From Lysobacter sp. Root916 (GTDB lineage Bacteria > Pseudomonadota > Gammaproteobacteria > Xanthomonadales > Xanthomonadaceae), in the NCBI RefSeq assembly GCF_001429785.1, contig NZ_LMJF01000012.1:1-45536 (forward strand): a stretch of 45,536 bases of DNA, in the 5' to 3' direction. Numbering within the stretch: the first letter of the stretch is position 1; each line of letters opens with the position of its first letter. Positions 6,800 to 13,830 of this stretch are shown in pieces. Both the position numbers and the translations under genes were made by a program. Below the pieces are notes generated by a model that saw only the letters and a list, made by a program, of their open reading frames with translations, was not told the DNA's origin and did not search any database.

Positions 6800-8617
6800 A
6801 TGAGCCCGCCGCGCCCGCCCCTGACCGCTCCCGCCCTGCGCCGGGCCCTGATCGCCGGCGCCCGCCGGGTGATCGCCGGGCGCGACACTTTGAACAAGAT
6901 CAACGTGTTCCCGGTCGCCGATGGCGATACCGGCAACAACCTGGCGCACACCCTGGGCAGTTTGCTGAATGGGGCTTTGAGCCGGCGCAGTCGGCATATC
7001 GGCGAGCTGCTGCTGCGCATCGGCGACGACGCCATCGACGGCGCGCGCGGCAATTCCGGCGCGATCCTGGCCCAGTTCCTGCACGGGGTGGCCGAGCATG
7101 CGCGCGGCCAGCCGGTGCTGGACGCGGCCGCGCTGGCGGCCTCGGTGCGGCACGGCGCCGACAGCGCGCGCGCGGCCCTGGCGCATCCGGTCGAGGGCAC
7201 CATCCTGAGCGTGATCGGCGCCTTCGCCGACGCCCTGGACGAAGCCGCGCGCGAGGCGAGCGGCGAGGGCGACCCGCGCCCCGGCTTCGCCAGCGCGCTG
7301 GCCCGCGCCCGCATCGCCCTGGCGCGCACGCCGCAGCAGATGGCGCTGCTGCAACGCGCCGGCGTGGTCGATGCCGGCGCGCAGGGTTTCGTCGACCTGC
7401 TCGAAGGCATCGCCGAGTTCGTCGACGGCGGCCCACGCGCGCTGCGCGTGCATGGCGCGGTGGCGGCCGCCAACGAAGCGCCCAGCGCGAACGAAGGCCA
7501 TGCGCCGCACGAGGGCGTCGATCCCGAGCGGCGCTGGTGCAGCGAATGCCTGCTGCTGGGCGAAGGTATCGAACGCGATCGCCTGCGCGCCGCGTTGGAA
7601 GCGATCGGCGCCGATTCGCTGGTGCTGGCCGGCGGCGGCACGCGCATGCGCGTGCATGCGCACGTCGGCGCGCCGCAGCATCTGTTCGATGCCTGCGCCG
7701 CGTTCGGCACGGTCGAGGGCATGAAGGCCGACGACATGCTGTTGCAGCAGCGCAGCGCGGAATCCTCGCAACGCGTGGCGGTGGTGACCGACAGCGCCGC
7801 CGACTTGCCCGAGGCCGTGCTGGAGCGCCATGCGCTGCACGTGGTGCCGGTGCGCGTCAGCGTCGACGGCCGCGATTATCTGGACAAGGTCGGTCTGGCC
7901 ACGGCCGAGTTCTACCGGCGCATGGCCTCCGCCGCCGACCTGCCCAAGACCAGCCAGCCGCCGCCCGGCGATTTCCGGCGGCCCTTCGATTTCCTGCTCG
8001 CCCATCATCCGGAAGTGGTGTACGTGGGTTTGTCGCGCGCGGTTTCCGGCACGCTGCAGTCCGGCGAGCAGGCGGCCACGCGCGCCGACCCGCTGCGGGT
8101 GCGCGTGTTCGACAGCGTCAACGCCGCCGGCGGCCAGGGCCTGCTGGCCTGGCGCGCGGCCGAGCTGGCCGAGGCCGGCGCCGACCTGCCCGCGATCCTG
8201 GCCGAGCTGGAACGGTTGCGCCCGCTGACCCTGACCTGGGCGATGGCGCGCGACATCTCGCACGCGGTGCGTGGCGGCCGTATTCCGGCCTGGGCCGGTC
8301 CCGCGGTGCGCTACAGCGGCCTGACCCCGGTGGCGCGGATGAAGGCCGACGGCCGTCTCGGCGTCAGCGGCGGGCTGCTGACGCGGCGCAGCGCGCCGGA
8401 GAAGTTCGCGCGCTACGTCGCGCGCCGGCTGCCGCGCGACGCGTCTTGGCGCGCGATCGTCGGCCATTGCGACGCGTACGACGATGGCGCGCGCCTGCTC
8501 GAATGCCTGCGCCGCCGCATCGATCTGGCCGAAGCGCACCTGGTCGAAACCGGTCCGGCGATCGGCGCGCACGCCGGACGCGGCGCGCTGCTGGTATCGG
8601 TGCAGCCGGCGCCCTGA
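6800..8617 (+). CDS. Fatty acid kinase fusion: FakA (DAK2 + middle) joined to FakB (DegV)
   Basis: A 605-residue cytosolic protein of three parts. Residues 1-215 form a DAK2/FakA kinase domain with NKINVFPVADGDTGNN (Mg-ATP aspartates Asp41 and Asp43) and GARGNSGAIL. Residues 240-320 match the FakA middle domain, with Cys247/Cys250 and VHAHV (His286, His288) at the places of the known zinc ligands. Residues 325-605 form a DegV/FakB lipid-binding domain with VVTDSAADLP, KTSQPPPGDF and SRAVSGTLQS, which bind the fatty-acid carboxylate. In Firmicutes FakA and FakB are separate proteins that make acyl-phosphate for PlsX/PlsY. The start is the ATG at 6800, where homology begins; a -10-like TATAGC lies at 6714. 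plsY lies downstream. Confidence 0.85.
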   Translation: MSPPRPPLTAPALRRALIAGARRVIAGRDTLNKINVFPVADGDTGNNLAHTLGSLLNGALSRRSRHIGELLLRIGDDAIDGARGNSGAILAQFLHGVAEHARGQPVLDAAALAASVRHGADSARAALAHPVEGTILSVIGAFADALDEAAREASGEGDPRPGFASALARARIALARTPQQMALLQRAGVVDAGAQGFVDLLEGIAEFVDGGPRALRVHGAVAAANEAPSANEGHAPHEGVDPERRWCSECLLLGEGIERDRLRAALEAIGADSLVLAGGGTRMRVHAHVGAPQHLFDACAAFGTVEGMKADDMLLQQRSAESSQRVAVVTDSAADLPEAVLERHALHVVPVRVSVDGRDYLDKVGLATAEFYRRMASAADLPKTSQPPPGDFRRPFDFLLAHHPEVVYVGLSRAVSGTLQSGEQAATRADPLRVRVFDSVNAAGGQGLLAWRAAELAEAGADLPAILAELERLRPLTLTWAMARDISHAVRGGRIPAWAGPAVRYSGLTPVARMKADGRLGVSGGLLTRRSAPEKFARYVARRLPRDASWRAIVGHCDAYDDGARLLECLRRRIDLAEAHLVETGPAIGAHAGRGALLVSVQPAP

Positions 8618-8639
8618 CCCATCCGCGTTGTGATGTCGC

Positions 8640-8803
8640 AGCGGCGCAAGCCGCGCCCGCGCCCATGCGGCCCCGGTGTAAGTCCCGATGTCGGCACGCT
8701 ATCGCCACCGCAGGCGTCCAAACCGCAGGCGTTAAAAATGCACCCATGCGGCCAGGCTCGCGCCCCTAGCGAGGTTCGCGGTCGCGGCTTGCGCCGCTCC
8801 TAC
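8640..8803. repeat. GTAG-headed REP pair (REPIN-like)
   Basis: A 16-bp sequence at 8640-8655 (AGCGGCGCAAGCCGCG) recurs inverted at 8783-8798. The right copy extends on the minus strand from GTAG at 8803-8800 to 8776. The same 28-bp REP, with three differences, occurs at 34196-34222 together with an inverted mate. GTAG-headed REPs in inverted pairs are typical of Stenotrophomonas/Xanthomonadaceae and are mobilised by RAYT-type transposases, none of which is in this window. The rest of this 236-bp gap has no gene. Confidence 0.65.
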
Positions 8804-8841
8804 CCCAGGGCCGCGGTACGCATGCGGACGCGGCGCTCGCG

Positions 8842-8847
8842 CATAAT
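8842..8847 (+). promoter_or_regulatory. -10 box (CATAAT) of plsY
   Basis: CATAAT ends 6 nt before the plsY ATG, so transcription would begin at or beside the start codon. No Shine-Dalgarno precedes the ATG. A -35 element is not evident. Confidence 0.4.
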
Positions 8848-8853
8848 CCGCGT

Positions 8854-9513
8854 ATGCCGTCCCCGTCCCTGACCTCGATCGCTCCGGCGACCTACGCGCT
8901 GATCCTCGCCGCCTATTTGATCGGATCGCTGTCCGGCAGCCTGCTGCTGGGGCGCCTGCGCGGCGTGGACATCCGCCAGCTGGGCAGCGGCAACGCCGGC
9001 GGCACCAACGCCTTCCGCACCCAGGGCCTGCGCTTCGCCTTGGGCGTGGTGGTCATCGATATCGGCAAGGGCATGCTCGCGGCCTGGCTGGCGCTGCGCT
9101 ATGCGCCGGTGGCCAGCACCCTGAGCGTGACCGCGCACGGTTATGCGGCCGCGTTCGCGGCCGTGCTCGGCCACGTCTGGCCGCTGTGGCACGGCTTCCG
9201 CGGCGGCAAGGGCGCGGCGACCGTGGTCGGCGGCCTGTTGGTGTTGTGGCCGTTCGCCATCCCGGCGCTGCTGATCGTATGGGTCGCGACCCTGGTGCTC
9301 AGCGGCTACGTCGGCCTGGCCACCGTGCTGGCGGCGCTGTGCCTGCCGCTGCTGGCCTGGTGGAGCGACGCCGGCGAGCCGCGCCTGTGGTTCGCCTGCG
9401 CGGCGGCGCTGCTGATCGTCTACACCCATCGCGGCAATCTCGCGCGCCTGCGCGCGGGCACCGAGTCGCGCTTCGCGCGCGCGCGCCTGCTGCACCGCCT
9501 GCGCCGCGGCTGA
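8854..9513 (+). CDS. plsY: Acyl-phosphate:glycerol-3-phosphate acyltransferase PlsY
   Basis: Integral membrane enzyme that transfers an acyl group from acyl-phosphate to glycerol-3-phosphate, the first step of phospholipid synthesis. The 219-residue protein shows the three PlsY loop motifs: GSLSGSLLLGRLRGVDIRQL, GSGNAGGTNAFR, and HVWPLWHGFRGGKGAAT, between five hydrophobic helices. The extra ~15 residues at the C-terminus are Arg/Ala-rich. Its stop overlaps birA (TGATG). It follows the FakA-FakB fusion gene after a 236-bp gap; the product of FakAB is the PlsY substrate, so the two may cooperate. Confidence 0.93.
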   Translation: MPSPSLTSIAPATYALILAAYLIGSLSGSLLLGRLRGVDIRQLGSGNAGGTNAFRTQGLRFALGVVVIDIGKGMLAAWLALRYAPVASTLSVTAHGYAAAFAAVLGHVWPLWHGFRGGKGAATVVGGLLVLWPFAIPALLIVWVATLVLSGYVGLATVLAALCLPLLAWWSDAGEPRLWFACAAALLIVYTHRGNLARLRAGTESRFARARLLHRLRRG

Positions 9514-10514
9514 TGGACGAGCGCGCGCTGTTGCAACGATTGATCGCCGGTCCGGCTTCGGGCGACGCGCTCGCGCGCGTGTCCGGACAGACCCGCGCCG
9601 CGGTGTGGAAACGCATCGAGGCGCTGCGCGAAGCCGGGGTCGCGATCGAGGCCAAGCCCGGTCGCGGTTACGCGCTCAGCCAACCGCTGGACTTGCTGGA
9701 CGCCGCTGCGATCGTGGCGGCGCTGCCTGCGCGCGAACGCGCGCGACTGGCCGAGCTCGAAGTGGCCTGGAGCATCGACTCCACCAACAGCGAACTGCTG
9801 CGCCGCGCCACGCCCGCGCAGGGCGCGACGGTGCTGCTGGCCGAGCGCCAGACCGGCGGCCGCGGCCGGCGCGGGCGCGAGTGGGCGTCGCCGCTGGCCG
9901 CGCATCTCTATCTGTCGCTGTCGCGCGGCTTCGGCGGCGGACTCGCGCGCCTGGGCGGATTGAGCCTGGTCGCCGGCATCGCCGCGGTCGAGGCCCTGCA
10001 CGGCCTGGGTTACGACGGCGTGCGCCTGAAATGGCCGAACGATCTGGTCGTGCTGGACGCGCGCGGCCTGCGCAAACTCGGCGGCCTGTTGATCGAAGGC
10101 GGCGGCGAGCACGCCGGTCCGGCGCGCGCGGTGATCGGCCTGGGGCTCAATGTGCGCATGCCGGCGGCCGCGGCGGCGGCGATCGACCAGCCCTGGTGCG
10201 ATCTGGCCACGCTCGGCGACGGCACGGCGACCGCGCGCGACGCGGTCGCGGCGGCGCTGCTGGCGCGCCTGCTGCCGGCGCTGGACGAGTTCGACGCCGA
10301 CGGCCTGGCGCCGTTCCTACCGCGCTACGCGGCCCTGGACGCGCTGGCGGGCGCAGCGATCGCGGTGCACGGCGGCAACGGCCAACGCCAGGACGGCGTC
10401 GCGATCGGCCTGGCCGAGGATGGCGCCCTGCGCGTGCGCCTGGACGATGGTTCCCTGCAGAATTTCCACGCCGGCGAAGTCAGCGTGCGGCGCGCGCCTG
10501 GAGCGAGCGCATGA
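9513..10514 (+). CDS. birA: Bifunctional biotin--[acetyl-CoA carboxylase] ligase / biotin operon repressor BirA
   Basis: The 333-residue protein has an N-terminal helix-turn-helix (about residues 1-60: SGDALARVSGQTRAAVWKRI ... GRGYAL), the biotinyl-AMP-forming domain with ERQTGGRGRRGREW and KLKWPNDLV-type segment (VRLKWPNDLVV), and a C-terminal SH3-like domain. It activates biotin with ATP and attaches it to AccB, and with its DNA-binding domain can repress biotin genes. The start overlaps the plsY stop and its stop overlaps coaX (ATGA), so plsY-birA-coaX form one translationally linked unit. Confidence 0.93.
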   Translation: MDERALLQRLIAGPASGDALARVSGQTRAAVWKRIEALREAGVAIEAKPGRGYALSQPLDLLDAAAIVAALPARERARLAELEVAWSIDSTNSELLRRATPAQGATVLLAERQTGGRGRRGREWASPLAAHLYLSLSRGFGGGLARLGGLSLVAGIAAVEALHGLGYDGVRLKWPNDLVVLDARGLRKLGGLLIEGGGEHAGPARAVIGLGLNVRMPAAAAAAIDQPWCDLATLGDGTATARDAVAAALLARLLPALDEFDADGLAPFLPRYAALDALAGAAIAVHGGNGQRQDGVAIGLAEDGALRVRLDDGSLQNFHAGEVSVRRAPGASA

Positions 10515-11275
10515 GCGCCTGGCTGTTCGATCTCGGCAACACCCGGCTCAAGTGCGCGCCGCTGCAGGCCGACGGCCGCGTCGGCGCCGCGCTGGCCTTG
10601 CCGCATCGCGAGGAAGACGTGGCCGCCGCGCTGGCGCAGGCCTTGCCCGCGCGCATCGAGGTCGCCTATCTGGCCAGCGTGGCCGCGCCCGGCCTGCGCT
10701 TGGCGGTACTCGACGCGCTCACCACGCGCTGCGCGCGCATCGCGGTCGCGCGCACCCAGGCGCGCCTGGGCGCGGTGCGCATCGCCTACGTCGATCCGCG
10801 CAAGCTCGGCGTGGATCGTTTCCTGGCCCTGCTGGGCACCCACGCGCGCGGCGACGGCGCCAGCCTGGTCTGCGGCGTCGGCACCGCCCTGACCGTGGAC
10901 CTGATTGACGCCGACGGCCTGCACATGGGCGGCCGCATCGCGCCGTCGCCGACCCTGATGCGCGAGGCCTTGCACGCGCGAGCGGCGCAGCTGCCCGAGC
11001 AGGGCGGCGACTACGTCGATTTCGCCGCCGACACCGAAGACGCGCTGGCCTCGGGTTGCGACGGCGCCGCGCTGGCCCTGATCGAGCGCAGCCTGGACGC
11101 CGCCCAGCAGCGCCTGGGCCAACGCCCGCGCCTGCTGCTGCACGGCGGCGGCGCCGAGGCCCTGCAGCCGCATCTGCCCGAGGCCGTGCCGGCGGCGGGG
11201 CTGGTGCTGGACGGGCTGGCGATCTGGGCCGCGGTCGAGCGCGAGGGCGCAGGCGTGGACGGCGTTGCCGCCTGA
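10511..11275 (+). CDS. coaX: Type III pantothenate kinase CoaX
   Basis: Phosphorylates pantothenate in the first step of coenzyme A synthesis. The 254-residue protein has the ASKHA-type phosphate-1 loop at the very start (WLFDLGNTRLKC), GVDRFLALLG, the phosphate-2 segment VCGVGTALTVDLIDADGLHMGG, and RIAPSPTLM. The ATG overlaps the birA stop. Clustering with birA is common in proteobacteria. Coupling of CoA, biotin and PlsY genes places three lipid-precursor functions in one transcript. Confidence 0.93.
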   Translation: MSAWLFDLGNTRLKCAPLQADGRVGAALALPHREEDVAAALAQALPARIEVAYLASVAAPGLRLAVLDALTTRCARIAVARTQARLGAVRIAYVDPRKLGVDRFLALLGTHARGDGASLVCGVGTALTVDLIDADGLHMGGRIAPSPTLMREALHARAAQLPEQGGDYVDFAADTEDALASGCDGAALALIERSLDAAQQRLGQRPRLLLHGGGAEALQPHLPEAVPAAGLVLDGLAIWAAVEREGAGVDGVAA

Positions 11276-11330
11276 TCCCCGCGCGCGCCCGTCCGGCGGG
11301 CGCAGCGTGCTGATGCGCACACTTGCTGCC

Positions 11331-11336
11331 TAGAAT
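11331..11336 (+). promoter_or_regulatory. -10 box (TAGAAT) upstream of the first short membrane-anchor gene
   Basis: TAGAAT lies 29 nt before the ATG at 11366. A GTG codon at 11343 sits exactly 6 nt after the box, the spacing seen at leaderless starts nearby, and opens a 13-codon frame that overlaps the gene start (see finding). Confidence 0.4.
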
Positions 11337-11365
11337 CGACGCGTGATCCGCCTGGAACCCAGCCC

Positions 11366-11611
11366 ATGCTGCTGCGCGCCCTGATCGTCCTGTTGCTGGT
11401 GCTGAACCTGGGCGTCGCCGCGTGGTGGTGGTGGCGCGATTCCGCGCCCGCCCCCGTGCCCGCCGCGGCCCCCACCGGTGTCGCACCGCTGCGTCTGTTG
11501 AGCGAGACCGCGCCGCGCCCGCGCACGGCCGTCAAACCCGCGCGCGCGCAGGTGGTGCCGGCGGCCGTCGCCAGCGCGCCCGATCCGGCCGTGGCCGCCG
11601 CCGCGAACTGA
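11366..11611 (+). CDS. Short membrane-anchored protein, truncated paralogue of the next gene
   Basis: An 81-residue protein: one N-terminal membrane anchor (MLLRALIVLLLVLNLGVAAWWWW), then a Pro/Ala-rich tail. Its first ~50 residues are clearly related to the SPOR protein that follows (shared pattern LLRALIVLLLVLNLGVAAWW ... GVAPLRLLSE), but it ends before any SPOR domain. It lies 90 bp after coaX with its own -10 box. It is either a small protein in its own right or the remains of a tandem duplication whose C-terminal half was lost. Confidence 0.6.
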   Translation: MLLRALIVLLLVLNLGVAAWWWWRDSAPAPVPAAAPTGVAPLRLLSETAPRPRTAVKPARAQVVPAAVASAPDPAVAAAAN

Positions 11612-11841
11612 GCATGGCGCATCGCTAGCGCACAGCGCGACGTCGTCCGCTTCGGCGTCGTTGCCATCGGCTCGATACGCACGCGCCGCAGCACACGATG
11701 CGCCAGTCGGCGCCAACGCCGCATCGGCGGCCATGTGACGCTCGCGATCGCATTGCGCACGCGCACGCAGCGAATATGACGCGCGTCGCAACGCGCGCGT
11801 TCGAGGCCCGTGCGAACTGGGAGCGCGTGCGGCCCAGGGCA

Positions 11842-11847
11842 TAGAAT
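11842..11847 (+). promoter_or_regulatory. -10 box (TAGAAT) of the SPOR gene
   Basis: TAGAAT ends 6 nt before the ATG at 11854 with no Shine-Dalgarno, the same geometry as plsY and dusA. Confidence 0.45.
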
Positions 11848-11853
11848 CGCGCC

Positions 11854-12642
11854 ATGCTGGTCCGCGCGCTGCTCGTACTGTTGTTGATGCTCAACCTCGG
11901 CGTGACCGCGTGGTGGGGCCTGCGCGCGCCGGTGTCGCCGCCTGCGCCCGATGCGCAGCCGCTGGGCATCGCCCGTCTGCAATTGCTCAGCGAGCGCGAT
12001 GCGCCGGCCGCGCGCGCGAACGCGCGCCCCGCGATCGGCGCGCCCAGCGCCGCGCTGCGCGATGCCACCGCGACCGTGCCGCCGCCAGCACCCGCCCCGG
12101 CATCGCCACCGGCGGATGCCGCGCCCACGTCCACGCCCGAGGCTACCGCGCCCGCGCCCGAACCCGTGGCCGCGCTAGCCAAGAACGCGCGCTGCTACAG
12201 CTTCGGTCCGTTCGAGAGCGCCGACCTGGCCGGGTCCGCGCGTCAATACCTGCAACCGCTGGCGCAACGCATCGCGGTGCGTGAGCAACGCGCCGCGCCC
12301 GCGCGCGGCTGGCGCGTGCTGCTGCCGCCGCAGCCCTCGCGCGAGCAGGCGCAGGCGGTTGCGCAGCGCATCGCCGCCGCCGGTTTCAACGATTACTTCG
12401 TGGTCGCCGACGGCGCCGAAGCCAATGCGATCGCGCTCGGCCGTTACCGCACCGAAGACGCCGCGCGCAAACGCGCGCAAGCCCTTAATGCGGGCGGCTT
12501 CGCGGCCCAGGCCGAACCGCTGGGCGACGCCCGCGCCAGCACCTGGCTGGACGTGGTCGCGGGCGAGGGCTTCGATCCCGACGCCGCCCAAGCGGCGATC
12601 GCGGTGCAGCGCCGCGGCATCGACTGCGCGAAGCTGCGCTGA
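11854..12642 (+). CDS. SPOR-domain membrane protein
   Basis: The 262-residue protein has one N-terminal membrane anchor (MLVRALLVLLLMLNLGVTAWW), a Pro/Ala-rich periplasmic linker to about residue 110, and a SPOR-type domain at about 150-230 (GWRVLLPPQPSREQAQAVAQRI ... FVVADGAEANAIALGRYRTEDAARKRAQAL). SPOR domains bind denuded septal peptidoglycan, so a role at the division site or in cell-wall upkeep is likely. A conserved-looking cysteine at the start of the globular part (ARCYSFGPF) and one near the end (IDCAKLR) could form a disulphide. Confidence 0.8.
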   Translation: MLVRALLVLLLMLNLGVTAWWGLRAPVSPPAPDAQPLGIARLQLLSERDAPAARANARPAIGAPSAALRDATATVPPPAPAPASPPADAAPTSTPEATAPAPEPVAALAKNARCYSFGPFESADLAGSARQYLQPLAQRIAVREQRAAPARGWRVLLPPQPSREQAQAVAQRIAAAGFNDYFVVADGAEANAIALGRYRTEDAARKRAQALNAGGFAAQAEPLGDARASTWLDVVAGEGFDPDAAQAAIAVQRRGIDCAKLR

Positions 12643-12712
12643 GTCGCGGCACGCCTGGGGCATTTCCGGGGCGCATCCGCACCGGAATCCGCCACCCGAC
12701 GTGCGCACGGGC

Positions 12713-12718
12713 TAGAAT
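12713..12718 (+). promoter_or_regulatory. -10 box (TAGAAT) of tRNA-Thr
   Basis: TAGAAT ends 10 nt upstream of the first tRNA base; no convincing -35 is seen. Confidence 0.45.
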
Positions 12719-12728
12719 GTCGCCCTTC

Positions 12729-12804
12729 GCCGGCATAGCTCAGTTGGTAGAGCAACCGCCTTGTAAGCGGTAGGTCGTCAGTTCGATTCTGACTGCCGGC
12801 ACCA
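12729..12804 (+). tRNA. tRNA-Thr (anticodon TGT)
   Basis: A complete 76-nt cloverleaf. Acceptor stem GCCGGCA (12729-12735) pairs with TGCCGGC (12794-12800), followed by discriminator A and an encoded CCA. The D-arm has AGCTCAGTTGGTAGAGC, the anticodon loop is CTTGTAA (anticodon TGT, reading ACA), and the T-arm contains GTTCGATTC. Confidence 0.95.
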
Positions 12805-12848
12805 AGGCCCAGGCTTGGTCGTTCCCAAGACAACCTGGCGATGACAGC

Positions 12849-12873
12849 AAACCTCGCAGTGGCGGGTTTTTTT
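12849..12873 (+). terminator. Terminator of tRNA-Thr
   Basis: Stem AAACCTCGC / GCGGGTTT (one bulged T) with a 4-nt loop, running into a stretch of seven T. It lies about 45 nt after the tRNA. Confidence 0.7.
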
Positions 12874-12990
12874 GTGTCTGGTCGTCCTGGGTCGCCTGCT
12901 GCAGCGGCTTAGGGGTGAGGCCAGGCCACCACCACCAGCGTCATTCGCTACGCTGCCTCGCACAGCAAAGGCAAGCCGCCGGCGCGCCCT

Positions 12991-13722
12991 TCACTCGCGG
13001 GAGGCGCGTGCGCGTTTTCCACCCTTGCGTTTCGTGGTCTCGCGACTTTTAGCGAAGTCCGGGAAGGCCTCCGCTATCGGCTCCGCATCCGGCAAGATGT
13101 AGAACACTCCGCCGCGCTCGAACGTCGGACGGATGATCTGCTCGTAAAACTCGGGCGAGACGTTGATGCAGCCATGAGTGACGCGGTTGTCGTCCGGCGA
13201 AGGCGATGCAAGGCGTTCGGGGCGTCTCTCTTCGGGGACGCCAGTGGCGATAGGGTGGATGGAGACCGCGGAATCGTAGTCCACCCACAGCACGCGGCCT
13301 GCGTCGATCGACGGGCCGAAACCGCCCACGAAGCGACCGGCAGGCGTGGTGCGATCCCGGCCTGGAATCTCGCGCAGCGCTAAACCGGCGACGCCGGGGG
13401 CCGTGTGATCGCCGACCGCCGAGCCAAACAGCCCGGGTGCCGCGCCGCGTAGCCGGCCGTCGCCGCCGAACACCAAGATCTGCGCGGAGGCCTTGTCGAT
13501 GACCGCGAAGGGGTAGCCGTGGCTGTCCTTGGCTGCGACCACCCAGCCCGCGAGCTCGATGACCGTGGCGGATACGTCTTGATCTGGCGGAAGCTGGTCG
13601 GCGGCGGCTACTGGTCGCGTAGGGGCCTCCTCGGCGCTGGCCGCGTCGAAGCTCGCGAACGCCAGCACCAATGCCAGCGCACCATGAATGGCCCGGATCG
13701 CAGGGCGTGTGCTCGTACGGAT
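12991..13722 (-). CDS. L,D-transpeptidase family protein (YkuD/ErfK), apparent ATC start
   Basis: Exported enzyme of the YkuD fold. It has signal peptide IHGALALVLAFASFDAASA and the catalytic motif THGCINV (His183, Cys185) preceded by SIHPI (His156). Family members form 3-3 peptidoglycan cross-links or attach lipoproteins to the wall. There is no ATG, GTG or TTG at a sensible distance. An ideal AAGGAA site (13735-13730) lies seven bases before ATC at 13722-13720, which opens RTSTRPAIRAIHG and the signal peptide, giving 243 residues. The alternative TTG at 13779 lies in the loop of a hairpin and has no ribosome binding site. A Lpp-type lipoprotein, a possible attachment substrate, is encoded just upstream. 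Confidence 0.75.
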   Translation of the reverse strand: MRTSTRPAIRAIHGALALVLAFASFDAASAEEAPTRPVAAADQLPPDQDVSATVIELAGWVVAAKDSHGYPFAVIDKASAQILVFGGDGRLRGAAPGLFGSAVGDHTAPGVAGLALREIPGRDRTTPAGRFVGGFGPSIDAGRVLWVDYDSAVSIHPIATGVPEERRPERLASPSPDDNRVTHGCINVSPEFYEQIIRPTFERGGVFYILPDAEPIAEAFPDFAKSRETTKRKGGKRARASRE

Positions 13723-13765
13723 GGGACGGTTCCTTAGAACGAAGACTGGGCAAAGACCAAGGACG

Positions 13766-13789
13766 CCGGTGGCCGGCAAAGGCCACCGG
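13766..13789 (-). terminator. Hairpin after the Lpp-like gene
   Basis: Perfect 9-bp stem CCGGTGGCC / GGCCACCGG with a 6-nt loop, 42 bp past the stop of the lipoprotein gene. There is no clean T-run, so it may be a weak terminator or an RNA-stability hairpin that protects the lipoprotein mRNA. Confidence 0.5.
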
Positions 13790-13830
13790 GTCCCGATTCA
13801 GGTCGTTCGTCGCGAGTCGTGCAAGAGCGA

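Noticed and set aside
6677-8572. 631-codon minus-strand open frame opposite the fatty-acid-kinase fusion
   Set aside because: GC-shadow frame; the plus-strand frame has clear FakA and FakB motifs.
12778-12963. 61-codon minus-strand frame over the tRNA end
   Set aside because: It reads the antisense of the tRNA; such frames are a common annotation artefact.
13723-13779. TTG at 13779 as start of the L,D-transpeptidase
   Set aside because: It is in a hairpin loop, lacks a ribosome binding site and would add a non-signal-like N-terminal stretch before the signal peptide.
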